A DNA stretch of 64,000 nucleotides from Adenophora triphylla var. japonica (Eukaryota; Streptophyta; Magnoliopsida; Asterales; Campanulaceae), in assembly GCA_022495995.1 (NCBI GenBank), contig JAFEMH010000744.1:372001-436000 (forward strand). Direction: 5' to 3'. Made by a program: the position numbers and the translations under genes. The notes beneath the pieces are model-generated. The model worked only from the letters and a program-made list of their open reading frames with translations, was not told where the DNA came from and searched no databases. The number at the start of each line of letters is the position of its first letter. Position 1 is the first letter of the stretch. Below are positions 52,206-62,756 of this stretch, piece by piece.

Positions 52206-52858
52206 CAGGGGCGGATCCAGGTAGGAGGTGGGTAGGGCTCAAGCCCACCCCAGATTTTTAAATTTTTTTTTTAATTATACCCACGCATTTCTAATAGAAT
52301 TGTGTACTTACTTCGATTGAGGGGAGCGACTGTATTGCCATCGGGTGTAACGATAACTCTCTGCACTTTTGGGATACAGTGGGGCTTAATGTCCATTTTG
52401 AGGTCAAGTCTCTACGTTGGTTTCCTATATGCTTATTTTTTCAGTATCTAATGGATATTGCAGACAAAAAATTGGAATTGCTCTTGATTTTTTACAAGAA
52501 CCAGCAATTTTTATGACTTCTTCATTCATGGAAACACCTCTATCCGTTATAAGTTCCATTTTCTTCACTCCATTGGAAATTTTGGAAATCTTTTGAAGCC
52601 AAAAGGGATTAGTGTGTTTGATCATCTCATTCAGATGATTGATTTAGCAATAGAGGTAATTTTATGGCATTATGTACAAAAAAAGGTATGTGATTAGCTT
52701 GCTGCTTAGATTATTTTAGTCGCACTAAAGTTGTATTGCATGTGAAAAAAAAGCCACAAAAAAAAAAATAAAAAAATCGGGGGCGCTGCCCTGAACCCAC
52801 ATCTTCAATCCTTTGAATACCAAGCCTACCTGATTTAAAAATCCTGGATCCGCCACTG
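52206..52858. mobile_element. hAT-type MITE 1
   Basis: 653 bp with inverted ends caggggcggatccagg and (complement) cagtggcggatccagg. The 8-bp duplications are ctctactc (52198-52205) and ctccactc (52859-52866), 7 of 8 matching. The non-coding interior has a poly-A/T tract and 'gggggcgctgccct'. It belongs to the caggggcggat group of non-autonomous hAT elements common in plants. Confidence 0.85.
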
Positions 52859-52866
52859 CTCCACTC

Positions 52867-53572
52867 ATCACTACAAACACCCCAAATTGAAATCAAAGTC
52901 AGATTATCAATTATCTCTCCAGGTAAAATCATACTCACTGCATTACCTCCTCGATTGAGCTCCGACGACCGGTCTCTCGCTCTCGCTCAAATCTCCAGGT
53001 AAAATCAACAAACTCTCGTCTACACCTCATTCGATCCTTCTCCTTATATATTCACGTTGCGCACCCTGGTCCCACATTAATCAGTTTGACAATTTTAATA
53101 GAGTTTCATCAATAAAGTAATTATCCCAATTTCATTCTTCCGCTCGCGGTTAATTGCATTACTAAAAAGTGTCTGATAAATACATCTCTCACCTAAATCA
53201 AAACGATAAAAAAGGATAAATATTTTCGAAATTAAACAAAAAGTCTATAAATACATCAATTTCCCAATTGGTTAAAGTGGATGATGAATGTGTTATCACA
53301 TAACCTTTGAAAATTATAGATAATTTGATTTCGCAGCTACGCGATTTCACATGTCAAAACAATTATTTCTCAATTGTACACAAGTAATTATTCACAATTA
53401 ATTGTCTGAGAAATTTATCTCTCAATTATTCACAACTTAATGTTCACAATGGATTGTATACAACTAAGAAAATTTCTCAATTTTTACAACAGATGTAACA
53501 TTTATTTAAAACATATCATTTACAAAACTGAGAAATCAATTATTGTTGTCAAGCATGATCCATCCTTAGTGA
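52867..53572. other. AT-rich intergenic sequence
   Basis: No gene or element boundary was found. A run of 'ttattcacaa' and 'attgtc' words (53350-53470) gives weak internal repetition. Confidence 0.6.
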
Positions 53573-54122
53573 CACAGGCGGAGCTACATAAGGGCAAGAA
53601 GGGGCAGTTGCCCCTCCTCCTTGATTTTTTTTTTTTAACAACCGTGTTTCATGTTTCATACTCTTTCCATTCCATCTATAATTACACTTTAGTTTTGGAC
53701 TCGAGGATTAAATTTATGAATTTTATTGAATAAAGAAGTATTAAAACAGTTCTATTTAGAAAGTGTAATTTTCATTTTAAAAAGTGTAATTTTTAACGAG
53801 ACACCAATAAGGTAAAGAGTAACTTTTAGGGAAACGGAGTAATATATGTGGAAGTAAAGTATTTATATTTATGATTTTCTTTTAGTAGGTAAGATTTGTA
53901 GATGATGAACATTTTTGTACTGTGCTGTACGAGAGATCAATTAATTTATTATTGTCGACATTAAAGTAGGCACTTAACTATGTCTAAAGTTGTATTGTAT
54001 AGGAGAAAAATAGTAAAAAAAAAAAATAAAATTCGGGGGCACTGCCCCCGAACCTTGATTCATCTTTCCTTTGCTCCAAACTTTTTGCCCCCCCCTTCCT
54101 TATGTTTCTGGCTCCGCCACTG
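53573..54122. mobile_element. hAT-type MITE 2, with a nested Stowaway-like MITE
   Basis: 550 bp, ends cacaggcggagc and (complement) cagtggcggagc, flanked by perfect 8-bp duplications cttagtga (53565-53572 and 54123-54130). Related to MITE 1: both contain a 'gggggc(a/g)ctgccc' word before the right end. It is interrupted at 53661-53839 by another MITE. Confidence 0.88.
53661..53839. mobile_element. Stowaway-like MITE nested in hAT MITE 2
   Basis: 179 bp with inverted ends ctctttccattcc and (complement) ctccgtttccc, flanked by TA on both sides (53659-53660; 53840-53841). The ends are a worn version of the ctccctccgtccc terminus typical of Tc1/mariner-derived Stowaway MITEs. The better preserved copy of the type is at 59458-59714. 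Confidence 0.75.
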
Positions 54123-54130
54123 CTTAGTGA

Positions 54131-55264
54131 TTCATATAACAGATAAATGGATTTCAATCTTTTAAAGCTAAATTGAATTCTTGTCGCAATGAGTTTGAAG
54201 GGAACGCAATCACTACAATAATGAAGGAAGAAGCTAAAAATTTGAAGAAATTAACTTGTCCATACGGTAAAATTTGTAGATCCACATTCCATGAATAATT
54301 GCAAATCATTGTTGTCTACTACTTGGAATCAAATTTGGGGCGTGTCAACGATGGAGAGGGTTTGTAGAGAGAAGGTGAAGTAGATTGAGGTGTGACCCTG
54401 ATAAAGAGGACAAAGATGAGGCGGCAGGAAACCGTGAAAGCTTGATATACATTTTTGAGTCATGATCTAACGGCCAAAGCTTTTAAGATCCCTGGTTCAA
54501 TTCCAGTTTTATTTTATTGATAAATTTCACTATGTTTCATGAGCTTATTGCTTATTGGTAAAAAACCCATTACTATTACACACTTTCATTACATTTTGGA
54601 GATAAAAAATAAAATCTTTTGATATATTTCACTTCACTTACTTGACATTAAATTTTTTGGCATGATAATTAAGAAAAATTATGAGAGAGAATTAGCAGAA
54701 GGAGGTGTTGTGAGTAGGAAAATTAAAATAGAAGAGAGAATGAGTATGAGTATGAGAATAGTAATTTGATTGGTGTTGTGAGAATATTTTTTTTTTTTTT
54801 TCATTTTGGATAATATAAAGTGAAGTGGGACAAATCAAAATGAAAATTGGTATCAACTGAACTTAAGTGAAGTAGAACATAGAGGTTATACCTTATAACC
54901 AGTGCAATGATTTTTCATCAGCACTTTGGGAATCGACCATGGTGGTAGATTAATTTTTTTTATGCAAAATGGAGAAAGCTGCGATCTTTCTTCTGAGTAT
55001 TGCTGATGTCATTGTCATTCCGTTTCACCATCAAAGTTAATTAAACGCCACGGCTAAAAATTGGGACAGACGATGAGGAACAATAACAAAATTCAAAAAC
55101 CAACTGCAGATTATAATTGTAATTATAATTATAATATAGAGAACAAAATAACTTTGATTGTAAGTAGTTCAATTCTCTCTCACTTTTTCTTTTCAGCAAC
55201 AACAGATTATAATAATAATAATAATACTATGATGGAATTAATTTCAATCCAACTTTCAATCCGC
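54131..55264. other. Intergenic sequence downstream of the defensin-like gene
   Basis: AT-rich, with no gene. A box-B-like motif ggttcaattcc (54494-54504) resembles the internal promoter of tRNA-derived SINEs, but no box A or poly-A end could be paired with it. (gaga) and (taa) runs occur at 54680-54750 and 55110-55230. Confidence 0.5.
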
Positions 55265-55711
55265 TTAGCCACGAACTTCTTGATATATGTCTTCAACAGA
55301 TATGTTTTTATACGAGCCATCACACTTGCATGTTCTTCGGGCTCCGGCTTGGACTACACACTTGAAAGACTGGGTACCAGGAGGACATATCCATTTGCAG
55401 TCCGTATCATCATTGCAATAGACGATTTGTACATGTCTTCCTTCAGTTCCAACTAGAAACCCTACAAGAAATTTTTGATTTAGAAACCCTACCAGCATTC
55501 AGTAAATATATACTTCATATATATATAACTCATTTTTAAGTACAAGTGTACAACTATTTTTTTCATAACGGATAAATTTTTGGTCGAAAAAAATAGAAAG
55601 TAATGGATCAATGCACTTGTTCGAGAAAAATGTTTGAGGGAGAGAGAGATTACCGGAGATGGCAACCAACAAAATGACCATGAAAGTGACCTTGAGAGAA
55701 GCCTTCTGCAT
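55265..55711 (-). CDS. Small secreted cysteine-rich peptide (defensin-like), two exons
   Basis: Exon 1 is 55711-55654, exon 2 is 55461-55265; the 192-bp intron has GT at its start and AG at its end, and the join is in phase (codon 20 is split). The product is 84 residues. Residues 1-19 or so are a hydrophobic signal peptide (MQKASLKVTFMVILLVAIS). The mature part has six Cys in the spacing C-x5-C-x3-C-x8-C-x9-C-x1-C, the close-set pair being CKC near the C-terminus. This size, signal and spacing fit plant defensin-like (DEFL/LCR/NCR-type) genes, which are secreted; whether it acts in defence, signalling or reproduction is unknown. No lesion is seen. It is the only clear non-transposon gene in the window. 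Confidence 0.8.
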
Positions 55712-55776
55712 TTTCTAAAGTCTTTATTTTAGGGTGTTGTTTTGGATGTTTTGATAGCTACTTTCAAGATTGAAGC

Positions 55777-55786
55777 TCTATATAAG
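55777..55786 (-). promoter_or_regulatory. TATA box of the defensin-like gene
   Basis: On the - strand ccttatatagagc reads as a good plant TATA box, 66-75 bp upstream of the start codon at 55711, giving a short 5' UTR of about 40 bp. Confidence 0.6.
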
Positions 55787-56011
55787 GCATGAATGCTTGA
55801 ATTGGTATTATAGAAATCTTTTGCAATAAATTAGTGTCCAAGATGGAGCTTTATATTCCATTAAAACTATATCCAAAATAAATTATCGTCAATAATAATT
55901 TCTTATTATGTTTATATTAATTGTCAAACAAAATGATCATTTTGGAGAAAGGGAGTGTCAAAATCCATTCATGATTTATTTTATTTCTTTTCTGTTCTGT
56001 AAATATAGACT
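55787..56011. other. Promoter-side intergenic segment
   Basis: Upstream of the defensin-like gene and before the 360-bp tandem repeats. It is AT-rich with no clear motif; any further regulatory sites of the gene would lie here and extend into the repeat array. Confidence 0.5.
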
Positions 56012-57099
56012 CACATTTATTTTCGTTTGTCAACTTGATCAAATTTTGAGCAAATTTAAAGCAATTAGTATTCAAAATGAATATCATTAATAAATTTAAT
56101 TATTTTATGCATTAAATTTTTATAATTTTTTAGTCAAGATTCAGTCACAATGACCAATAATCAAATGTGTTTCAGGACGGGTGAGTATTTATTTCTTCTA
56201 TTTTGGAGATATCATTATCGACACACTCAATTTTTTTCTATTTTGAAGATATAGGCATTAGAGACATGAGACTAACTTTGGCATGTCATTGCTATATATG
56301 TGGGCATATGACCCGACAATTGAGAATCTCGTTGTGAATTCCATAAGTGGACCCAGTATAATAATTTGAAGAAAAATATTCATATTTTTGTTTGTCAACT
56401 TGATTAAATTTTGAGCAAATATAAAGCAATTAGGATTCAAAATGAATATCATTAATAAAATTTATTATTTTATGCATTAAATTTTTATAATTTTTTAGTC
56501 AAGATTCAATCACAATGACTAATAATCAAATGTGTTTTAGGACGGGTGAGTATTTATTTCTTCAATTTTGGTGATATCATTATCGACGCACTCAATTTTT
56601 TCTATTTTGGAGATATCGGCATTACATGAGACTAACTTTGGCAAGTCATTGTTATATATGTGGGCATAGGACCTAACAATTGAGAATCTGTCGTGAATTC
56701 CATAAGTGGATTCAGTCTAATAATTCGAAGAAAAATATTCATATTTTTGTTTGTCAACTTGATCAAATTTTGAGCAAATTTAAAGCAATTAGTATTCAAA
56801 ATGAATATCAGTAATAAATTTTATTATTTTATGCATTAAATTTTTATAATTTTTTAGTCAAGATTCAGTCACAATGACCAATAATCAAATGTGTTTTAGG
56901 ACGGGTGAGTATTTATTTCTTCTATTTTGGTGATATCATTATCGACACTCAATTTTTTCTATTTTGGAGATATCGACATTAGTGACATGAGACTAACTTT
57001 GGCAAGTCATTGCTATATATGTGGGCATATGACCCGACAATTGAGAATCTCGTCGTGAATTCCATAAGTGGACCCAGTCTATTAATTAGAAGAAAAATA
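56012..57099. repeat. Three tandem copies of a ~360-bp AT-rich unit
   Basis: The landmark caacttgatcaaattttgag occurs at 56031, 56396 (one base changed) and 56755, giving periods of 365 and 359 bp. Copies share most bases over their whole length, including 'ggacgggtgagtatttattt' and 'atatatgtgggcatatgacc'. The last copy ends where the Copia element begins (57100). There is no coding content. Confidence 0.9.
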
Positions 57100-57580
57100 T
57101 GTTAGAACATGGATTGCCAAATGTGTATACTTAGTAAATGTACGTAAACGTGTAGACGTACATGTTTAATTCATAAATATAATGTCGTATAAAGTATAGA
57201 AAATTAATCAATGTGGAGAATTCTCGAAGCAAATATTACCTATTTATGATGGACAAAAGGTAAGCTTTTGCTGCTTAATAATAAAAGGGTGTGATCCCTA
57301 AATGAAATGCCCCTTGGTTTTCTATATATATAGAGGCTTTCCATCAGCCTAAGGAGACACACAATATTGATATACTCTCTCTCCATAATCTGAGACAAAG
57401 TGTGAAGGCATTATCATTTAGAAGAAATACTCTCCCTCCTTAATTCTTCTTCTTCTTGTCTTCAACATCAAGGCATAAATGGATTCGTCAGGTATAATGC
57501 TTCCGCCCCCTTTCTCTTTTCTCTTACTTAGTCAAGACTTGAGTACGAATTGTTCATAATGGAATAGAAATGTTCCAACA
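57100..57580 (+). repeat. 5' LTR of element D
   Basis: 481 bp, TGTTAGAACA... to ...TTCCAACA. A TATA-like box tatatatatagagg is at about 57325. It ends one base before the primer-binding site. Near-identical sequence starts again at 63646. Confidence 0.9.
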
Positions 57581-57581
57581 A

Positions 57582-57594
57582 TTGATATCAGAGC
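57582..57594 (+). other. Primer-binding site of element D
   Basis: ttgatatcagagc differs by one base from ttggtatcagagc, the standard plant Copia site complementary to initiator tRNA-Met. Confidence 0.85.
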
Positions 57595-57705
57595 ATGCTC
57601 ATGTTCTTGATTAAATATGATTTCATGATACTTAAGTTAGAGATTTCAGAAGATTTACTCATGCAATTAGTTTTGATCTCTCTTCCTCCTCAATTTGGTC
57701 ACTTT

Positions 57706-58679
57706 TTTTTTTTAGGCGAAAAGGGCAATGCCCCCTAAATTTTATAAAAATAAAAATTCAAAAGTACAATAATTAAAGAAAGACAGAAAAATAAATAAGT
57801 AAAAAGGTCAATCAAATCGCCTTATAGGATTCCCAGGCCTTTTAGGCTTGATGTTTTTTGATTTAGCTTTCGATCCAGATTTTCCTCGTTTCCCTTTAAC
57901 CTTTTGAAATCCATCTTCTTCATCGTAATAATCTTCAAAATTATCGCCGTCAGCCATTGGAGCCCTCGGATCAACATGAACTCCGCCAACAATACCCCCA
58001 TAAGTGCGAGCATCATGATATGCCGAAGGAGAAGTAGCAGAAAGACCGCCTTCAGGTTCAGAATCGCATTTTTCCCGAAGAATAAGAGCTTCTTTTAGGT
58101 TTTTTGGGTTTATAAATTCGGGATTAAAATATTTAGGATTTGGCATACGAGCAGTAGAGGAACGTAAGTTAGGAGCTGATGAAGCTTGAATGTGTGTAAC
58201 CTTTTCCCGAACGAGATTTAGAGCTTCGCTATCCAAAGCCGGAGCCGTCATAGGGATGGATGGTGAGGCCGTAGACCCATTTTGAATGGCCAAAGCCCCC
58301 AACTGCGCTCCAAGCGCATCAGAAGCTACCAAAATTTCATTGCCTGTATTTATATCAACAATAGCTGTGTCATCCAAGACAACCAATTCTTCACCTTGAG
58401 TGTCAACAGTTTCATTATGGGTATCTATATCTTCACAACCATTTTCGGCTGACAGCTCGTTAGAATGATCAATCCCCCCATCGAGAACAACAACCTCAGT
58501 CTCATGAGCACAACCATCAATTTTCGCATTATTCTGGCCATTAGATTTATCTTCTTGAGACGCCCCCTTGATAGGATCAACATTCCCAATTGACGAAGAA
58601 GGATCTTTAGCTTTAGTTTTTTCCACATAAACCATTTTCTTTCCCATATTGACACCCTTTGATACACCACCAGCAGCGA
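57706..58679 (-). mobile_element. L1-like retroposon, short non-autonomous copy, in Copia gag
   Basis: On the - strand it ends in 'agggggcattgcccttttcgcc' then a poly-A run (T-run on the + strand at 57703-57713), typical of plant L1 3' ends. It is flanked by an ~18-bp target duplication, cctcaatttggtcacttt (57688-57705 and 58680-58697), the usual mark of target-primed reverse transcription. It is about 974 bp, far shorter than a full L1 (about 6 kb), and lacks ORF2, so it derives from an internally deleted copy. Confidence 0.88.
57808..58647 (-). CDS. Intact 279-residue ORF in the L1-like retroposon
   Basis: It starts MGKKMVYVEKTKAKDPSSSIG and ends PKRPGNPIRRFD. The acidic middle (EDIDTHNETVDTQGEELV) and the Lys/Arg-rich C-terminus (KVKGKRGKSGSKAKSKNIKPKR) are visible. 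I think this is the C-terminal part of an L1 ORF1 protein, which binds RNA, but no DUF4283 or zinc knuckle is present to prove it. The open frame may be kept only because the insertion is recent. Transcription would be antisense to the host Copia. Confidence 0.5.
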   Translation of the reverse strand: MGKKMVYVEKTKAKDPSSSIGNVDPIKGASQEDKSNGQNNAKIDGCAHETEVVVLDGGIDHSNELSAENGCEDIDTHNETVDTQGEELVVLDDTAIVDINTGNEILVASDALGAQLGALAIQNGSTASPSIPMTAPALDSEALNLVREKVTHIQASSAPNLRSSTARMPNPKYFNPEFINPKNLKEALILREKCDSEPEGGLSATSPSAYHDARTYGGIVGGVHVDPRAPMADGDNFEDYYDEEDGFQKVKGKRGKSGSKAKSKNIKPKRPGNPIRRFD

Positions 58680-58983
58680 CCTCAATTTGGTCACTTTGAA
58701 GTGACCTATAATTGTCAAAAGGACATGTGGAATATTAATAAACTTATTTCATATGTGACACAAGAGGAGGATAGGATGAAACAAATCAAACTGAAAAGTG
58801 CTCACTTAGCATCTACCTCTTCTCGTGAGACTAGGAGAAAAGGGAAGGATATTGCGGTTGCAAATAAGAGTCATAAGGTATCATCCACTTATTAAAAGGT
58901 TAAGAAGTGCTTCTTTAGCAAGGACCCTGCTCACATGAAGAACGACTGCCCTAATTATCATGCTTGGCGTGTTAAGAAAGGTA

Positions 58984-59457
58984 TGTAATTTGGCCTTGTT
59001 TGTACTGAAGCAAATTTGGTTTCAATTCCTACATATACATGGTGGTTGGATTCTAGTGCAAAAAACTCACATAAGTGTGTCTATGCAGGGTTGCCTGAAT
59101 TACTGAAGCCCTAGCGAAGATGAGAAATACATCTATATGGGAGCAGGGAATCCGGTTGAAGTAATATGTATAGGGACCTTTAGGTTATTACTAAGTACTG
59201 GTTATTATTTTGTATTAAATAATACATTCATTGTATCGTCCTTTAGGCGAAATTTGATTTCAATCACAGTTTTGGACAGGGAAGGTTATTCATGTTCATT
59301 TGGTAATAATAAATGTGATATTTATTTCAATTTCAAATTTGTTGGTACTAGTACTTTATCGTATAGTGATAATCTCTATTTACTTGACACCGTCAAGTCT
59401 TGTAACGAGTCCCATGTTAATGAAACCAAAACAAAAGTTATCAAGTGAAAAATCATA
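58984..59457 (+). pseudogene. Element D protease region, broken
   Basis: After the knuckle, TYTWWLDSSAKNSHK (about 59032-59076) corresponds to the Copia protease start WWLDSGAT-H, with Gly to Ser at the active-site motif (DSGA to DSSA). Stops follow near 59113-59122. The downstream part GTFRLLLSTGYYFVLNNTFIVSSFRRNLIS (59170-59262) is normal for this region. Protease matures the polyprotein; this copy should not. Confidence 0.7.
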
Positions 59458-59714
59458 CTCCCTCCGTCCCATATTATCTTACCCATTTTGCTATTTTGGA
59501 CGTCCCACTTGAAAGTCCTACTTTCCTAAAAAGGAAACTTTTTAATACTTCTTTATTCATGAGACCCACTTGTCATACTCATAACACTTTTCAAATTTAC
59601 TATTCTCTTCACTCATTCTCTCTTCTACCCACTCACAACTCCTACTTTAATAACATTATTCCTTATTTTCCGTTCTCAACAGTAAATGAGTAAGCTATTA
59701 TGGGAAGGAGGGAG
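59458..59714. mobile_element. Stowaway MITE in element D
   Basis: 257 bp; the left end ctccctccgtccc and the right end (complement) ctccctccttccc are the classic Stowaway termini. The TA duplication is at 59456-59457 and 59715-59716. It separates the protease region from integrase. Confidence 0.92.
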
Positions 59715-59716
59715 TA

Positions 59717-60730
59717 TACCTTATGGCATAGGCGTTTGGGTCATATCTCCAAAAGGAGCTAGTGTCAGAAGGAATCTTAAATAAACTTGATATTTCGGAT
59801 AAAAACTTTTGTATTGAATGCCTTAAAGGAAAATTTACAAACACCAAAGGAAAAGAATCCTTGAGAGCATCAAATGTCTTAGAACTAATTCATACGGATA
59901 TTTGTGGACCATTCACTACCCCTTCATGGAATGGTCAACAATATTTCATTACGTTCATAGATGATTACTCTCGTTATGGATACATTTATTTGCTTCATGA
60001 AAAGTCTCAATCATTGGACGTTTTCAAGTCTTTCAAGGCAGAAGTTGAAAATCAACTTGGAAAGACTATTAAGAACGTTAGATCCGATCATGGTGGTGAA
60101 TACTACGGTCGGAATGACGGTTTGGGAGAACAATGTTCGGGTCCTTTTGCTCGTTATCTTGAAGAGTGTGGGATCGTCCCTCACTACACCATGCCGGGCA
60201 AACCTAGAATGAATGGTGTAGCGGAGAGACATAATAGAACCCTTAAGGATATGGTAAGAATTATGATTTCTTGTACTTCTTTACCTCACTCATTATGGGG
60301 CGATGCATTAAAAATCGCAGCTTATATTCTCAATAGAGCTCCTTCAAAGGCTACCGACAAAACTCCTTATGAATTATGGACGAATAAGAAACTGTCCCTA
60401 AATCATTTTCATGTATGGGGTTGTCCAGTAGAAGCTAGGCCTTATACGCCTAATGAAGGCAAACTGGACGCTAAGACCGTTAGTAGTTACTTTGTAGGGT
60501 ATACTGAGAGATCTAGGGGATATAAATTTTATGACCCGAAAACTAGAATATTTTTTGAGACGGGAAATGCTAGGTTTTTTGAGGATGTTGAATTTGGAGG
60601 GGAAATTAGGAATAGTTTTGAATTTGAAGAGGAAGAAGAATACATTTCTATACCTCTTCCCATAGTTCTTATTGAAAATCAAGTACTTATACTTGAAATT
60701 CAACAGGAACATATAATTCAAAGTATATAG
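59717..60730 (+). pseudogene. Element D integrase and following linker
   Basis: GAG-pre-integrase remnant ([11 protein letters not shown]), then C-x2-C (FCIECLKGK), then the DDE core: HTDICGPF (about 59892), [11 protein letters not shown] (about 60075) and [12 protein letters not shown] (about 60209). A 322-codon frame is open from 59762; one stop at 59762-59770 precedes it. The region ends near 60728 in an acidic stretch ([15 protein letters not shown]). Integrase inserts element DNA into the host genome. Confidence 0.88.
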
Positions 60731-60810
60731 AACCTCCTATAAATATAGAACAACATGAAAATGTTGTTAATGAGGATCAAATTCAACAACCTCAAAATCA
60801 AGAAGAACCG

Positions 60811-61935
60811 GTGCCCTTAAGAAGGTCTCATAGAGTAAGAAGAAGTGCAATTCCGGCTGATTATGATGTGTATCTTGTCGAGAATGAGGAACATATAGAC
60901 TTAGTGGGAGGTGAACCGTTCACCTTTCATGAGTCCATTAATAGTCCAAATTCTCATAAGTGGATTGATGCCATAAATGAAGAGTTAAAATCTATGAAAG
61001 ACAACGACGTTTGGGATCTTGTTCCATTACCTAAAAATGTGAAACCCATCGAATATAAATGGATCTTTAAGATCAAAAGGGGTTCAAAAGGTAATATGGA
61101 AAGGTGTAAAGCTTGTCTTGTTGCTAAGGGATTCACTCAAAAGGAGGATATTGATTATAAAGAAACATTTTTACCGGTATCTTCTAAAACTCTTTTAGGA
61201 TCATTAAGGCACTAGTTGCACATTTTGATCTTGAGCTTCATCAATGAGGAAACCATCTATATGAAGAAACCAGAAATGGTGACTGATATAGATCAAACTA
61301 ATCAATTATTTTGTAAACTTAAGAAATCCATTTATGGGCTCAAGCAAGCTTCTCGTCAATGGTACTTAAAGTTCAATCAAGTAATTCTTTCATTTAGTTT
61401 TGAAACGAATCTTGATGAAAATTCTGTGTACCATAAGTTCAGTGGGAGTAGATTTATAATTTTGATCTTATATGTGGATGACATTTTACTTGCTAGTAAT
61501 GATAAGGACCTTCTTAAGGAAACCAAGAAATTTCTTTCAAACAAATTTGAAATGAAAGATCTTGGTGAGGCGTCTTTTTGTATTGGGAATCCAATTTCAT
61601 CGTGATCGTTCACGAGGTATTTTAGGATTATCACAAAAGGGCTATATAGAGAAGATATTACAAAGGTTTGGCATGGGAAATTATAAACCACATGACACCC
61701 CTATTTCTAAAGGAGATAAATTCAGTTTAAAGCAATGTCCTAAAAATAATATAGAATCCAAGTTTATGGAAAATATTCCTTATGCATCGGCAGTAGGAAG
61801 CTTAATGTATGCACAAGTCTGCACTCGTCCAGACCTTGCATTTGTTGTTGGGATGCTTGGTCGATACCAAAGCAATCCGGGGAGAGAACATTGGGTTGTA
61901 GCCAAAAGAGTGATGAGATACCTACAAAACACTAA
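60811..61935 (+). pseudogene. Element D reverse transcriptase, broken
   Basis: FTFHESINSPNSHKWIDAINEELKSM (60916-61000), EYKWIFKIKRGSKGNMERCKACLVAKGF, then a frameshift near 61175-61210. The segment that normally holds the first catalytic Asp (the DVKTAFLNG motif) is missing between about 61225 and 61245. KLKKSIYGLKQASRQWYLKF follows, and the second catalytic box LYVDDILLAS (YVDD at 61471-61482) is intact. A 1-bp insertion shifts frame near 61580. The domain ends at the Tourist-like MITE. Confidence 0.85.
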
Positions 61936-62756
61936 GGGCTCGTTTGGTAGTAAGTTAGGGATAAGGCCGATTATTTATCCACGTATTAATAATCTACTGA
62001 TTATTATCCCTCCAGGTTAATAATCATATTTATGATGTTTGGTAGCACAAGGATTAGATTGTTTTAATCCCGTTCTTATCCTAATATATTATTTGTTAGT
62101 TAAATGATATATTGGAATAACATATTCTATTTCCGAAAATACCCTTCTTATACACATTTTTATATTTCAATGTTTCGTGACACATCGATTACAAAAAAAA
62201 CTTTGGCAAAATAAAATTTTCACAATAATTTCATACTTTTTTTAGAGATTTTTCAAACAATTTCTTATCAACTAAACACAAAAAAAAACATTGTTTTGAA
62301 TCTAACATGTATACGTAGAGAGAAAGAAAGAAAAAAGAAGAGCATAAGAATACCTATTCTCTTTACAGATGGCATGAGAATGAATAAAAACAACAACAAC
62401 AAAAAAAAAAAAAAAATAAGAAGAACAAAATCAGAAAAGAGAAGATGTTACCTGTTCGTTGTTTACCGCGAGAACAATATTGCCGCTAGAAAAAGAATCG
62501 AGTAGGGTTTTTTAGGTTAGTCTTGACGAGGCTTTTGTATTTATAAGGGGTATATTCGAGATGTGATAAAATTGAACGCGTCTTTTTTTGAGCCGTGTTA
62601 ATAATACTACCCCCTTAGTAGGGATAAATAAGCAGGGGATAAGTCCCTTATCCTTTCCACCCTTCTAATTTATCCGAAAGCTTAAAAACGTACCAAACAC
62701 TATTTTTCGTATTATTTATCCTATCCGGTGCTTTAATCATCCTACCAAACGGCCTC
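61936..62756. mobile_element. Tourist-like (PIF/Harbinger) MITE in element D
   Basis: 821 bp between ends gggctcgtttggtag and (complement) gaggccgtttggtag (12 of 15 bases match), flanked by TAA (61933-61935 and 62757-62759). Removing it with one TAA restores the reading NTKDYMLTYAKS of Copia RNase H. A run of adenines (62400-62416) and short open frames inside have no homology. Confidence 0.88.

Larger units (their letters stand above)
57636..58983 (+). pseudogene. Element D gag C-terminal part, broken and interrupted by an L1-like retroposon
   Basis: Gag starts abruptly after the primer site: LEISEDLLMQLVLISLPP is in frame and joins FGHFEVTYNCQKDMWNINKLIS on the far side of the retroposon (58698 on). 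The zinc knuckle region follows: KKCFFSKDPAHMKNDCPNYHAWR, with the second Cys replaced by Ser. The N-terminal ~200 residues of a normal Copia gag are missing, and a stop breaks it at 58893-58895. The normal role is RNA packaging. Confidence 0.75.

Noticed and set aside
54470..54520. tRNA or SINE candidate (box B at 54494)
   Set aside because: No box A at the right distance, no cloverleaf and no poly-A end; a chance match remains likely.
62296..62505. 69-codon + strand frame in the Tourist-like MITE
   Set aside because: Lys-rich low-complexity translation of a poly-A region; no homology.
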